Positions 29,159-40,156 of a DNA stretch of 64,000 bases are shown piece after piece. This DNA comes from Segetibacter sp. GTDB lineage: Bacteria; Bacteroidota; Bacteroidia; Chitinophagales; Chitinophagaceae. The stretch spans positions 1 through 64,000 of the forward strand of contig JAQBNN010000280.1 of NCBI GenBank assembly GCA_028288505.1, given 5' to 3'. The translations under genes were made by a program, and so were the position numbers. The notes below the pieces were generated by a model that made no database searches, had not been told where the DNA came from, and saw only the letters and a program-made list of their open reading frames with translations. Position 1 is the first letter of the stretch. Every line of letters begins with the position of its first letter.

Positions 29159-30595
29159 TTACTTTCCACTAACCAGGCTGTTCAAATATTGCTCAAGCAA
29201 AGTATAACCATCCTTACCAATCTTATTTCTGTCATTCGCATCATTTGCATTCAAGCCATTTTTCTTTTCCCATGCATCCGGCATTCCATCATGATCAGTA
29301 TCAGCCGGAGCAGCTATTGTATTATAAACAGGCCATCCACCAAGTGCTGCCGGGCTATCAATAATTCCCGGCTTCCCGAATGCACCCATTCCGGTAGCCG
29401 TTTTTGTTTTTGTCTCCTTAACAATACGTGCATCAACTGCATCGCGTTTGGGAAGTGTTGCACCTGCATTAGCTAATACATCTTTAAAAGCATCCTTGGC
29501 AGTTTGTTCAGGCAGTACAGCACTTACTTCAAAAGCTTTATTTGCTATTGCTTTAGGCCTGTCTGCTTCTGGTATATTTTCAAGATCTAAGCCTTTGTAA
29601 TTATCTTTTGTCAGTCTTCTATCTCCTTCCATTGTGTTGCCCGATAAGTACCATTCTCCTGTTCCTGTTGAAGCTGCACCTGCATGTAAAGCCTGCATAA
29701 ATTTTAGCCTAGCGGAAGTCGCAGGCCCGGGTATATAATAGTTGTTAACCATATTTACCTGTGAAACGCCACCATTAATTTTCATATCACCACCATAGGC
29801 TGCGTTAGAACTGCCCCAGTTATAAATTACATTGTTACGATAATCAATTAAGGCAATAGTATCATGCGCCCTTGATCCATTAAAGCGAACAGTACGACTG
29901 TTTTGGTGAGCAATTAAATTGTGATGATAAGAAGCATACTGCCCACCCCAAACGCCGGCATAAGAGCGATGCCCTTTCTGGTGACCAGCTTCGTATAAGC
30001 CTTCGCTAACTATACAATATTGTACGGTTGTGTTCTTCATGTCATACATAGCTGCACATTCTTCGTTTGCCCAACTAAAAGAACAATGATCAATAATTAC
30101 ATCGTGGCAGTTCTCCATATCAAAGCCGTATAAACCGCTTTTTAAAGTACCCCCGGGGCGCGATCGGATATATCGAATTATAACATTGCCCTTGTTACCG
30201 CCTTTACCGGCACCACTCAATATAAAAGAATGGCCTTTTAGGCAGATACCATCGCCGGGAGCTGTTTGTCCTGCAATGGTTACATTACCACGTTTAATAA
30301 CAAGCGCCGTTTTCAGGTCGATAATACCTGATGTGCGAAAGACAACAGTAATAGGCTCGTCAGGATGTTGAGTAAGTGCATAGCGCAAGCTTCCTTCTCC
30401 GTCATCGGTAACATTGGTAACTTCTACCACTTGCCCGCCTCTTCCGCCGGTGGCGTATTTGCCAAAACCTTCTGCCCCCGGAAAAGCAATTTGTTGCGCC
30501 TTAACAGTATTACAAAAGCATATTGTTACAACAAAGGCTAAAGCTTTTGCCACACTGTTTCTAAACTTTACATTCGTTATAATGTTCTCGAACAT
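29159..30595 (-). CDS. Pectate lyase (PL1-like parallel beta-helix)
   Basis: GAEGFGKYATGGRGGQVVEVTNVTDDGEGSLRYAL; DHCSFSWANEE; C-terminal DTDHDGMPDAWEKKNGLN. Confidence 0.85.
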   Translation of the reverse strand: MFENIITNVKFRNSVAKALAFVVTICFCNTVKAQQIAFPGAEGFGKYATGGRGGQVVEVTNVTDDGEGSLRYALTQHPDEPITVVFRTSGIIDLKTALVIKRGNVTIAGQTAPGDGICLKGHSFILSGAGKGGNKGNVIIRYIRSRPGGTLKSGLYGFDMENCHDVIIDHCSFSWANEECAAMYDMKNTTVQYCIVSEGLYEAGHQKGHRSYAGVWGGQYASYHHNLIAHQNSRTVRFNGSRAHDTIALIDYRNNVIYNWGSSNAAYGGDMKINGGVSQVNMVNNYYIPGPATSARLKFMQALHAGAASTGTGEWYLSGNTMEGDRRLTKDNYKGLDLENIPEADRPKAIANKAFEVSAVLPEQTAKDAFKDVLANAGATLPKRDAVDARIVKETKTKTATGMGAFGKPGIIDSPAALGGWPVYNTIAAPADTDHDGMPDAWEKKNGLNANDANDRNKIGKDGYTLLEQYLNSLVSGK

Positions 30596-30672
30596 ATATT
30601 ATGTTTATGCGCTTTTAAAACCTGTTAATCAATTATTTTCATTTAAATACCCACACTAGTTTTTCATAGCAT

Positions 30673-30690
30673 CATCCTTGCGTCGCAATC
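30673..30690 (-). repeat. Intergenic repeat core, partial
   Basis: CATCCTTGCGTCGCAATC. Confidence 0.75.
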
Positions 30691-30780
30691 ACTTTATCTG
30701 TATATCGTTTGGCATCTTTAGTTTCAACCGCTACTACCAAAACATACGGCAATGCTGCCAATAATAACGGTAGATGAACG

Positions 30781-30798
30781 TAATGCGACGCAACGATG
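30781..30798 (+). repeat. Intergenic repeat core, partial
   Basis: TAATGCGACGCAACGATG. Confidence 0.75.
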
Positions 30799-30956
30799 CT
30801 TAATCTGTGATTCTAATTCCTGTTCCCTAATAGCAATAACTAAGCATTTAAAAAGAGGGGCTGAAGTAGAGAACCCCGCCCCGTTTGATTGCTTGTCATG
30901 TTAAACACTTTTTGCACAAGGCCACCTGGTAAGCTATACTGCTGGCATTAATAATA

Positions 30957-32711
30957 TTACTGATATCCTGCATTTTGTCCGAATTCTGCTGCATTTTGCA
31001 ATCCTTGCATTTCAGCAATTGGGATTGGCCTTAAACGGTGAAAATCCTGAACCTTGTTAACATCAGGGTTCATTCTTTTTATATACGTTGAGTACGCCTC
31101 TGCCCCATTTTGGCCATTCTTAATTCGTTTTACATCGAACCATCTTAAATATTCACCAGCTAATTCTCTTGCTCTTTCTGCCAATATAAAATCAATATTA
31201 ATATTAGAAGCTGTAACCTGCATAGCAGCTGTTTGACCCGCTTTAGCTGCTCTTGTTCTTAAAACATTTATGGCAGTAGCTGCAGAACCATTGTTGCCTA
31301 ACTGGTGTTCTGCTTCTGCAACTATAAGATACATTTCGGCCAGGCGCATTACAATTACATCTTTAGATCCGGCTTGTACGCTAGGAGCAGAACGATCAGG
31401 ATCGACGAACTTTTTTAAGGCCACATAATTATTACCATTGACAATTGTACCATTGGCATTATAAACATCATTTCTATCGTAAACAACATAATTACGTGTT
31501 CTTTTATCAGCTATCACTTTTTTGGTAATTACCATAGCTGTATCTCCCGGTCGAATGATCTTTCCAACTACACTTGCATCTTTATTATAAGTGGCCGCCA
31601 GGGCTGCAGTCCATGTAAAGTTAGTAGTAGCATTTGCTAACCATACTTCCTGGAAAGAAGCATCGTAACGTGCATCTATAGCTTCATTGTAAAAGTCGAG
31701 CAAAGCCAATGAAGGCATTAAACGCCTGTTACTTTCAAACCCGTAAGCAAGGCTTTGAATAAGACCTGGCTTACCAACATAGTTCCCGGTAAAGACGTGA
31801 AAAGAACGGTTACCCAGATCATCATAATTTAAACTGGGCACTACAGAATTACTTACCACATACAAAGCTTCTCCATTTGCTTTGCCCATCTCTTTGTTTC
31901 TCGCAGGATTAAACAAATCAGCATAATTATTCCAAAGACTAACCTTTAGTTCTGCTCTTCGGTTTAAAACATCATTAGCTACATCTCTTGCTTTTGTAAA
32001 ATAAGTTTGTGCCTCTGTTCCAGTTGTATAATAAGCCCTCGATAAATAGGCCCTGGCCAAAAAACCTAATGCTGATTTTTTAGAAGCACGGCTATATTCG
32101 TTACCCCAATCTACAGGAAGGTTTTGTATAGCGAATTCAAGATCAGAAATAATGAGTTTATAAAAATCGTCAACAGAACTTCTTGCAGCTGTTAATAAAG
32201 TAGCTTTCGTTTCTGTAGTACGTAACATTACACCTCCCCAGGTTTCTACAATGTGCCAATAATAAAATGCCCTTAAAAAACGCACTTCGCCCAATCTCCG
32301 GTTCTTTTCGTTTACATCGGTAAAGCCGGCAAGGTCAATCCTGTTTATAGCTGCATTGGCCTGGTTAATCGCCTTCCATAAAAGCGACCACGCCGCTTTA
32401 TGTGGGTTACCATCAGCAGCAGTTATCCCGTCGTATTGAGTAAGTTGACGAGCATAAGTATTTTTATCACGATTATACCATAAATCTGTTCCGGCCTCCG
32501 ACATAAAGAAGCCATCTTCTTTACCATACCACGACCGTTGCTCAGAATAAGCTGCATTTACAGCCGTAATAAAGCCTTCTGGAGTGGACCACGTTGCATC
32601 TGCAGTTGCGTAGGATGGATTGTATTCATCTAACTTTTTAGTACAAGACGAAAAAGAGGTAACGAGAGAAAGGATAATACCAGCCGAGAGTATATATTTA
32701 AAACTTTTCAT
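30957..32711 (-). CDS. SusD/RagB-family outer-membrane lipoprotein
   Basis: MKSFKYILSAGIILSLVTSFSSCTKK lipobox; FLRAFYYWHIVETWGGV. Start moved from 32747 to the Met preceding the signal peptide, removing the susC overlap. Confidence 0.93.
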   Translation of the reverse strand: MKSFKYILSAGIILSLVTSFSSCTKKLDEYNPSYATADATWSTPEGFITAVNAAYSEQRSWYGKEDGFFMSEAGTDLWYNRDKNTYARQLTQYDGITAADGNPHKAAWSLLWKAINQANAAINRIDLAGFTDVNEKNRRLGEVRFLRAFYYWHIVETWGGVMLRTTETKATLLTAARSSVDDFYKLIISDLEFAIQNLPVDWGNEYSRASKKSALGFLARAYLSRAYYTTGTEAQTYFTKARDVANDVLNRRAELKVSLWNNYADLFNPARNKEMGKANGEALYVVSNSVVPSLNYDDLGNRSFHVFTGNYVGKPGLIQSLAYGFESNRRLMPSLALLDFYNEAIDARYDASFQEVWLANATTNFTWTAALAATYNKDASVVGKIIRPGDTAMVITKKVIADKRTRNYVVYDRNDVYNANGTIVNGNNYVALKKFVDPDRSAPSVQAGSKDVIVMRLAEMYLIVAEAEHQLGNNGSAATAINVLRTRAAKAGQTAAMQVTASNINIDFILAERARELAGEYLRWFDVKRIKNGQNGAEAYSTYIKRMNPDVNKVQDFHRLRPIPIAEMQGLQNAAEFGQNAGYQ

Positions 32712-32733
32712 TATTGATAAATTATTTTTGTTA

Positions 32734-35700
32734 CTAGAACCCAACATTTACCCCAAATACAAATTGCCGTCCTATGGGTGAAGACTCAGCGCCTCCGCGT
32801 TCGGGATCGTAATCTTTAACTAGGTGGCTTTTAGCAACTGTTAACACGTTAGAACCTGTAGCGTAAAATCTTATGTTGTCGCTTGCAATCTTGTTAGAAA
32901 TGGATTTAGGAAGTGTGTATCCAAGGGTGATGTTCTTTATTTTAAAGAAAGAGCCATCAATAAAATTAAGCGTTTGATAACCCGCATAGTTAATTAGTTG
33001 TCCGTTTTTAACAGGACGAGGAAAATCATTCGTAGGATTTTCAGGTGTCCAATAGTCAATAAAAGCCGGACTATTACCAGTACCTGCAGGATTGTACCTT
33101 CCTAAGAATTCTGCATCTATCATTTGGCCATAGCGGAAGAATAAGAAAACACCCAGATCAAAGTTTTTATAGTTGAAGGTATTTTGCAAGCCGCCGATCC
33201 ACTTTGGAACAGAGGAACCAAGAAAAGCACGATCGTAGGTTGCATCAATAATTCCATCAGGTTTGCCAGAGGGTCCTGAAATGTCTCTTAATTTTATATC
33301 GCCAGGTTTAAAAGTATTTCCAGTGGCACTGCCATACTTAAAGGTGGCAGCTTCTGCAGCTTCATTCTGCTGCCATATACCTTCTTTTACAAAGGAGTAG
33401 AAAGCAAGAAGAGGACGACCAATTAACAACGACTCACGTTCTGAGGCTGTTGCGGCAATAATATCCTTTCCGTTAACTACATCTAAAACCTTTTGATTTG
33501 TTTTGGTAAAGGTTATGGCAGAAGACCACCTGAAATCCCTTCCTCGAATATTTTGCGTGTTAACAGCAATCTCTAACCCTTTATTAAGAGTGGATGCAAT
33601 GTTCTCTACAACCTCCGTAACGCCTGTAGATTGTGGAAGTACCCTTCTGTAAAGAATGCCCGTTGTTTTTGCACTAAATACATCAACAGCACCTGTTATC
33701 CGGTTTTTAAGTAAGCCGAAATCTAAACCAATATTTGTAGTGGCTGTTTTTTCCCAGCCTACGTCAGGGTTTCCTATTGTTCCACTGAATAGATAAGCTG
33801 GTGCCGACACTTCTCCAAATGACATTCTACTAGAGTAAATAAGGGTGCTTTGTGTAGAATAAGGGGTAATATTATAGTTACCCGATACTCCGTATGTAGC
33901 CCTTAACTTGAGGTTTGTTATCGGTTCAACATTCTCCAAAAACTTCTCATCACTAATGTTCCAGGCAAGACCTGAAGCTGGAAAGAAATCCCATTTATGA
34001 CCATCAGATAAACGAGAAGCACCATCAAACCTCCCTGATGCATAAAGAACATAACGTCCTTTGAAACTGTAGCTCAATCTTCCGGCATAAGCTAAATTAT
34101 TGGAGCGACTAAACGGGGAAGACACTCTTTGAACACCTGCACTACCAAGACCATAATAAATTTGTGAAGCTACTACCTGGCCAGTACCAGTAGCAATTGT
34201 CTGCTCATCATCACTTTGAATATAACTGCTAATGGCTGATACAGTTAATGAATGCTCATTTACCGCCTTTGTATAAGACAAAATATTATCCCAGTTTATA
34301 TACCTGCCAAAACCATTTGTAATAGAAGCTACTGAAGTTTGCGGATTTACCTGTGCCAGAGAAGTCTTATCATTATATGTTCCTCTGCGGCTAACATTAA
34401 ATGTGGTGCTAAAATTGGAACGTAGGGACAATCCTTTAAATGGGGTGATCTCAACGTATCCCCCGGCAAGAATATTTGTTCTAATAAGATTATCCTGAGA
34501 GACAAATTCATTTCGTTCATCAAGCAGCGGATTTACCCTTGAATCATTTAAAATAGGGAATCGTTTAACCAACCCATTTGTGTCGAAAGGCTCCCCGAAA
34601 GGCGAAAGTGAAATAGCATTTCCTAAAGGATCTCTTCTTATATTCTGGTTGGTATAGGTTACCTGGCTGGTAACACCGGCTTTAGCAAATCTGCCTAGGT
34701 TATGATCTAAATTTAAACGAAGGTTGTAACGGTTAAAATCATTGTTACGCAGTAAACCTTCTTCCTTAAAGTAGCCGGTAGACAGGTAAACCTTTGTCTT
34801 TTCTGTACCACTTGAAACAGATATATTATGACTTTGCTGGGTACTTCCTTGCTGGCTTACCAAGTCAACCCAATCTACCCATTGGCCGGCCTGGTAGGCA
34901 GCATATTCCCCAGGTAGATTAGTGAATATTTTAGCATCATCAGCTGTACTTTGCCATTCAGGCACTCCATTTACAAGGCTATTTCTCCAGGCCTCTCTCC
35001 TTAAATTAAGGTAATCCTCACCTGTTCGGCCTTTGGGAAACATAAACGTATTTACGCCATAAAAGCCGTTGTAATTAACTTTAAGTTTTCCTGCTGCGCC
35101 TCTTTTAGTTGTTACTATAATAACCCCGTTGCCACCCTGGGCACCGTAAATAGCAGTTGAAGAGGCGTCCTTTAAAATCTCCATTGATTCTATATCGTTA
35201 GAATTCAAAGAGCTTAAGTCGCCCCCCTGGAAACCATCAATAATAATTAGAGGCGCATTACGCGAATTAATATCATCTCTGTTAGCGATAGACTTAAATC
35301 CACGTATGTTGATGTTTACTCCCGAACCAGCAGATCCGGAACTTCTTGTAATATCAACCCCTGCAGCCCTGCCCTGTATTGCTTCAAGAGCATTATGTGT
35401 TGGCGTTTGTGTAATCACATCAGATTTAATAGATACAACGGAACCAGTAAGATCACGCCTTTTAACCTGCCCATAGCCTATTACTACTACTTCATCAAGG
35501 TTATTTGTTCCGGCACTCATTACTACCGATAGATTTGTATTATTGTTAACAGACACTTCCTGTGCTGCAAAACCTACGTAGGTAAAAACTAATACGGCCT
35601 GATCGTTCTGAACGGTTATTTTAAACCCCCCGTCATTACCAGATGTAGTTGTGGTTTGGCTTCCTTTTACATTAATACTTACCCCGGGAAGACCTTCACG

Positions 35701-35808
35701 GGTTTGTTGGTTTGTCACTTTTCCAGATACCGTCCTTTGCGCATATGCAACAGAACTTAATAATAACATTAAAACGAACAAGCAATTCTTCAAACGTTTC
35801 ATAAACAT
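32734..35808 (-). CDS. SusC/RagA-family TonB-dependent transporter
   Basis: LDEVVVIGYGQVKRRDLTGSV plug motif; 1024 aa. Confidence 0.95.
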   Translation of the reverse strand: MFMKRLKNCLFVLMLLLSSVAYAQRTVSGKVTNQQTREGLPGVSINVKGSQTTTTSGNDGGFKITVQNDQAVLVFTYVGFAAQEVSVNNNTNLSVVMSAGTNNLDEVVVIGYGQVKRRDLTGSVVSIKSDVITQTPTHNALEAIQGRAAGVDITRSSGSAGSGVNINIRGFKSIANRDDINSRNAPLIIIDGFQGGDLSSLNSNDIESMEILKDASSTAIYGAQGGNGVIIVTTKRGAAGKLKVNYNGFYGVNTFMFPKGRTGEDYLNLRREAWRNSLVNGVPEWQSTADDAKIFTNLPGEYAAYQAGQWVDWVDLVSQQGSTQQSHNISVSSGTEKTKVYLSTGYFKEEGLLRNNDFNRYNLRLNLDHNLGRFAKAGVTSQVTYTNQNIRRDPLGNAISLSPFGEPFDTNGLVKRFPILNDSRVNPLLDERNEFVSQDNLIRTNILAGGYVEITPFKGLSLRSNFSTTFNVSRRGTYNDKTSLAQVNPQTSVASITNGFGRYINWDNILSYTKAVNEHSLTVSAISSYIQSDDEQTIATGTGQVVASQIYYGLGSAGVQRVSSPFSRSNNLAYAGRLSYSFKGRYVLYASGRFDGASRLSDGHKWDFFPASGLAWNISDEKFLENVEPITNLKLRATYGVSGNYNITPYSTQSTLIYSSRMSFGEVSAPAYLFSGTIGNPDVGWEKTATTNIGLDFGLLKNRITGAVDVFSAKTTGILYRRVLPQSTGVTEVVENIASTLNKGLEIAVNTQNIRGRDFRWSSAITFTKTNQKVLDVVNGKDIIAATASERESLLIGRPLLAFYSFVKEGIWQQNEAAEAATFKYGSATGNTFKPGDIKLRDISGPSGKPDGIIDATYDRAFLGSSVPKWIGGLQNTFNYKNFDLGVFLFFRYGQMIDAEFLGRYNPAGTGNSPAFIDYWTPENPTNDFPRPVKNGQLINYAGYQTLNFIDGSFFKIKNITLGYTLPKSISNKIASDNIRFYATGSNVLTVAKSHLVKDYDPERGGAESSPIGRQFVFGVNVGF

Positions 35809-36076
35809 TGTGTGGATAAAAAGTAATTTAGGGTACTAAACTTTACTTCAGTAAAGAAAGTTTTTAGTAATTAGTAAAAGAGTTCCGTTCGCAGAAAAGA
35901 AAGAGAGAAGTGATAAAATGAGCACTGGCTGGGGTGAAGATTTCTAAATTCCATACGGCAATTTTATAGGTAATCGTTAAAGCATCAGCAGTTTCTGTAC
36001 TACTTCACTTGCTAATGCAAGGCGTAATTTTAATACTGCCCTAATGTTAGTAAAGCTACTTGATGCGCATTTTTTG

Positions 36077-36114
36077 GAGAATACAATATCTGACTATAAT
36101 GATGGATTATTTTG
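36077..36114. promoter_or_regulatory. Diverged relative of the upstream element, copy C
   Basis: GAGAATACAATATCTGACTATAATGATGGATTATTTTG shares ACTA-x-AATGATGGA-x-x-ATTTT; upstream of susC2. Confidence 0.4.
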
Positions 36115-36178
36115 TAACAACAATTACTGTTAAGTGTTTAGTAATTGCACAACTTTAAAGCTACTTATAAAACTAAAA

Positions 36179-36202
36179 GTACAAGTGAGTGACACAACGA
36201 TG
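36179..36202 (+). repeat. Intergenic repeat core (GTGACAC subtype)
   Basis: GTACAAGTGAGTGACACAACGATG. Confidence 0.9.
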
Positions 36203-36277
36203 TTGAATAACGGTATAATGGCTGTAACCAAATCGCTGGCAGTGATGTGCCAGGCTGCACCACAACGTTATGCTTTA

Positions 36278-36297
36278 CTTGCGTCGCACTCTTGTAC
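36278..36297 (-). repeat. Intergenic repeat core (GCAAGTAAAGC subtype)
   Basis: CTTGCGTCGCACTCTTGTAC. Confidence 0.9.
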
Positions 36298-36340
36298 TTT
36301 TGTGCCTATGGCAGCCATGTGTTGCATACTAATTAAAACG

Positions 36341-39300
36341 CTATTGCACCTCGAAGTAATCAAGCCCTACCGGCCTAGCACTTAGGGCCTGCAATACAAT
36401 CGTGTAATTACCTGCATTTATATACGAGCCGGTGTTACTTGAAACCGTGGCCCACTTAGTTGTAGTAGGCGGAAACTCAAGCCTTTCTTCTTTCATAATT
36501 GTACCATCGGCAGCAAGTATTTTCATAACCATTTGGGAAGCCTTACCCGATTGGTTAATGTACCTGAAGTGAAGCGAATACATATCGGCAACACCCGGAG
36601 AGATGGACCATTGGACTGCGTCGTTGTTTTTATTTATTTGTACATAAGCCTTGCCACCAAATGAATCTTTAGCAACACGGCCCCCTTTTAAAACTGCCTT
36701 TTCGGCCTCGTAACGAATAGTTGGTTTAAGATCGTAGGGTGGCTCTATAGAAGAAACGGGGTTAACAAATACAGAGTAAGGCGAGATTGATTTGTCGCCA
36801 GCAGACAAACTACCTATATTTAAAACAGCACCTTTAGTAAACCGCTTCGTAAACAGGCGATAACGGGTTCCGCCATTCTTGTCCGTTTCAAAATACTTTG
36901 TTGATTCTGCAAAGGGTGTAAGCCAGTTAGGCTTTGCTGAAACAGAAGATCCTGTTCCTACATATATATCAGCTTCTTCGTTTAATGTAAAACTTAAAGC
37001 CTCAACAGGTTTGTTAAGGGATGGCTGAATCCATTCAGCACCGTAGAGCTCGGCTGGTAAGCTGCTGAAGGTGGACGGGTCATCAGCGTAAATTTTATCG
37101 CCAGTGCTGAGCCATGTTTTAGCATGAAAGCTTTTAGAATCGCTACTATTAAGGTTTGCAATAAGCCTTTGAGGGCCTGGAGCAGGTTTTAATTTTTGAT
37201 TAAGTGATGCAATGGCAATTGCAGAAATAATAGCTTGGCCCGAAGCAATTCTTGGAAAAGAAATAGTAAGCTTTCCGCCCGTTACATTTGCTGTTACCGT
37301 CTTCTTTAGTGCTTTATCATGGCCCACTTCTTTCCAGATATCAACGTCTTGTAATACCGTTTTTCCATTAACGGCTACATCAAACAAACGCCACCCTGTA
37401 CAATCCATTCCTCCTCCTGTGCCGTACCATGGTTCGGTAAAAAAGAGATCGATCATATAATTACCGTCGGCAACAGGAAAATCATAAGTAAGCTTATCCA
37501 TTCCATAACGAAAGGTTTGAAAAAGAGGGGAATCCTTTGTCCCACTTATGGGGTCATTCGTACTTCGCTGGCTGGCATAGAAGGCAGGGAAATTATACTC
37601 ATCCGTCCACGACTTTGATCCCCATGTATTTTTATTGGCTTTGCCGTCAGCCATCCAAAGGTTGCCATTTTCATCTTTGTAATCAGGGCCACCGCAGTTT
37701 ACCCGGTACCAATAATTGTAGCCGCTTTGTGGCTTTAGTAATGGCTTTGCATCTTGCTGTAAAGTACTATAACCCGGAGCGGCGGGTAGATGATTTAAAA
37801 CAATATAATCGGTTGCCACAACTTTGCCTCCAACCCTTCCTTCGGCATATAAAACATTGTAATTAACCGGCACTTTATCCCACTGGAAATGGGTACCAAT
37901 GCTGCCTCTTGTTCTCTTGCCGAGTGAAACGGATCTCACGTCATTAAACAGTTCTACTTCATCGCAATTTGAATAGACCGTAATACTATCTTTTATTCCA
38001 GGAGCCATCCACCTACTTGGCCATGTGTGTGACACTATGTACACCATAGGCTCTTTGTCTTTTGGTGCATAATTAGCACGGAACATGTAGAAGACGTCAA
38101 GTGGTTCTCCCCATGGAGTTAGCAAGCCTTTGTAATTAACAGGCCCTATCCTGTCAAGTTCTCTAAAACCCTCGCCCCCTTGTACCCTACCCGGATTTTC
38201 GTGTGAAGTAAAGAGCCAGTGAAAATGACCTGCAGTACTATCTTTAACAGACTCTGCTAATCGAACTTTCATTTCCATTAGTTGTGTCATCCGGTCTTCG
38301 CTTAATATGCCGTTTTGCTGGAAGGGACCCGAAGTGTGTAGATCCAGGCTTCGCCATGCTCCATACTCTCCTACCAACAACTGCCGCTTTAAATCTTCTC
38401 CATAAGTAGCAGGATTACCGCCGTAAGTACCTGTCCAGTTTTGCGGTACATTCCAGTCAGTTCCTTCGCCACCATTGCAGGTTGTAACAGGGCGCTGAAT
38501 GGAAGCAGTAGGATCGAGTTGCCTGATAAACTCTGTACATTCTTTAGCGAAATCTTCGGGTATCTTACTTTCATTTTGCAGCCCCCACATTACTACTGAA
38601 GGGTTATTTCGGCGCTCCTTTACCCACTCTGCAATAAGCGCTTTAAAGTTTGTACGAAACTCAGCGTTATCATACCATGCGTGAGCAGAAAACTGGGTCC
38701 AGTTTAATATGCCCAGCTTATCCCAGTAGTCGTGGTACAAAAGATTATGTGGTTGGTGTGCATCGCGAAAAGCATTATAACCTGCTGCTTTTATTTGCAT
38801 CACCCTTGTTTTGATTTGTTCTTTGTCAAAAGCATGGCTCTTGCCCATCATGTGCTCATACTCGCAGGTACCATTTATAAAAACCGGCTTGCCGTTTAAT
38901 AGAAATTGTTTTGAAGCAGAGCTAGCGGAAGGCCAGGTAACCCAACGTATACCGTAAGGCGTTTTAAGTTGATCAATTACTTTTCCGTTTTCTACAAGAT
39001 CTGTAACAACCGTATAGAGATAAGGATCTTCCAACGACCAAAGGTGTGGGTTGGTAATGGAAGGGAACCTTTGTTTCGTTTGTAACGTGGTGTTAGGGGC
39101 AACCGTAATTATATTTTTTACCTGGGCAACAGTTGAACCTTTAGCATCAACCAGCTTATTTATAACAGAAACGATACGAGGCGTTCCCTTATAGTTTCGT
39201 AACTCAGTTTCTACATTTAATTGAGCAGAGGCTGAAGAAATTTTTTCGTCATTCCAGATGTGAACACCGAAGGGTTCTATGCGTACCGGGTCTGTTGCTA

Positions 39301-39886
39301 TTAAATGAACCGGGCGGAAAATGCCGAGGGGTTGAGAACCTTCACTCCAGCCACGATCGTCTGAACAGCCTCCGCACAGCCAGGGAAGATCATTGATCAT
39401 TGAAGGATGATCTGCACGAACAGCTAGAATATTTAACCCGTTTAAGTGAATAGCATTTGTAACATTGAGGGTAAAAGTTGTACGGCCACCAGCATGCTTG
39501 CCAACCTGCTTTCCATTTAACCACACGGTGGCGTAAGAACCGACGCCTTCGAAAAGTAGAAAGTATTGCTTTCCTTTATTTTGGCTGGTTAACTTGAAGT
39601 TTTTACGATACCACGCATAGCCATGTTTGTTACCATGGCGTAACCTTCGATAGCCTTCGTATTGATCCCAGTTGTGAGGTACGGTTACTTGCTTCCAGTT
39701 TTTATCGTTAAAAGCAGCGGTATGAAAACTGGCATAATTACCAGTATTGGTTTCTGCACTTACTGTGCGCCAGTTGCTGGATAAATTGATGTTTGTACGA
39801 ATGCCAGGCTGGCTATACAAGTTGCCGGCAGGAGTAATGCAAGCAAGAATAAAAAGGCTACATAAAAATCTGAAAGTATTTTTCAT
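36341..39886 (-). CDS. GH2-family hydrolase with C-terminal malectin-like and CBM6/35-like regions
   Basis: VPHNWDQYEGYRRLRHGNKHGYAWYRKNF; VMWGLQNESKI; LLVGEYGAWRSLDLHTSG; C-terminal IRYEAEKAVLKGGRVAKDSFGGKAYVQ. Confidence 0.85.
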   Translation of the reverse strand: MKNTFRFLCSLFILACITPAGNLYSQPGIRTNINLSSNWRTVSAETNTGNYASFHTAAFNDKNWKQVTVPHNWDQYEGYRRLRHGNKHGYAWYRKNFKLTSQNKGKQYFLLFEGVGSYATVWLNGKQVGKHAGGRTTFTLNVTNAIHLNGLNILAVRADHPSMINDLPWLCGGCSDDRGWSEGSQPLGIFRPVHLIATDPVRIEPFGVHIWNDEKISSASAQLNVETELRNYKGTPRIVSVINKLVDAKGSTVAQVKNIITVAPNTTLQTKQRFPSITNPHLWSLEDPYLYTVVTDLVENGKVIDQLKTPYGIRWVTWPSASSASKQFLLNGKPVFINGTCEYEHMMGKSHAFDKEQIKTRVMQIKAAGYNAFRDAHQPHNLLYHDYWDKLGILNWTQFSAHAWYDNAEFRTNFKALIAEWVKERRNNPSVVMWGLQNESKIPEDFAKECTEFIRQLDPTASIQRPVTTCNGGEGTDWNVPQNWTGTYGGNPATYGEDLKRQLLVGEYGAWRSLDLHTSGPFQQNGILSEDRMTQLMEMKVRLAESVKDSTAGHFHWLFTSHENPGRVQGGEGFRELDRIGPVNYKGLLTPWGEPLDVFYMFRANYAPKDKEPMVYIVSHTWPSRWMAPGIKDSITVYSNCDEVELFNDVRSVSLGKRTRGSIGTHFQWDKVPVNYNVLYAEGRVGGKVVATDYIVLNHLPAAPGYSTLQQDAKPLLKPQSGYNYWYRVNCGGPDYKDENGNLWMADGKANKNTWGSKSWTDEYNFPAFYASQRSTNDPISGTKDSPLFQTFRYGMDKLTYDFPVADGNYMIDLFFTEPWYGTGGGMDCTGWRLFDVAVNGKTVLQDVDIWKEVGHDKALKKTVTANVTGGKLTISFPRIASGQAIISAIAIASLNQKLKPAPGPQRLIANLNSSDSKSFHAKTWLSTGDKIYADDPSTFSSLPAELYGAEWIQPSLNKPVEALSFTLNEEADIYVGTGSSVSAKPNWLTPFAESTKYFETDKNGGTRYRLFTKRFTKGAVLNIGSLSAGDKSISPYSVFVNPVSSIEPPYDLKPTIRYEAEKAVLKGGRVAKDSFGGKAYVQINKNNDAVQWSISPGVADMYSLHFRYINQSGKASQMVMKILAADGTIMKEERLEFPPTTTKWATVSSNTGSYINAGNYTIVLQALSARPVGLDYFEVQ

Positions 39887-40098
39887 TGTCTTTCCCTCAC
39901 GTTTAACTGGGTAGCGTAAAGAAAATGATTTTTCGTTCTCTTGAAGGTTAAAATAATTAGCATTGCCCTGTGGGCTGAAGAAGTGGTTACTTGTCTTCCT
40001 GTTGCTTTTTGAACAAAACTATCAATGCAGGGCACAGGGGTGAGAAGCTTTTGCTATATTAAAACCATGCTAGAAAAAGCTGCGTAAAGAATACAAAA

Positions 40099-40121
40099 GT
40101 ACAGTGAGTGACACAACGATG
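40099..40121 (+). repeat. Intergenic repeat core (GTGACAC subtype, 1-nt deletion)
   Basis: GTACAGTGAGTGACACAACGATG. Confidence 0.85.
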
Positions 40122-40156
40122 TTGGGAGAAGTACAAAATGCTTACAACAAAATATT

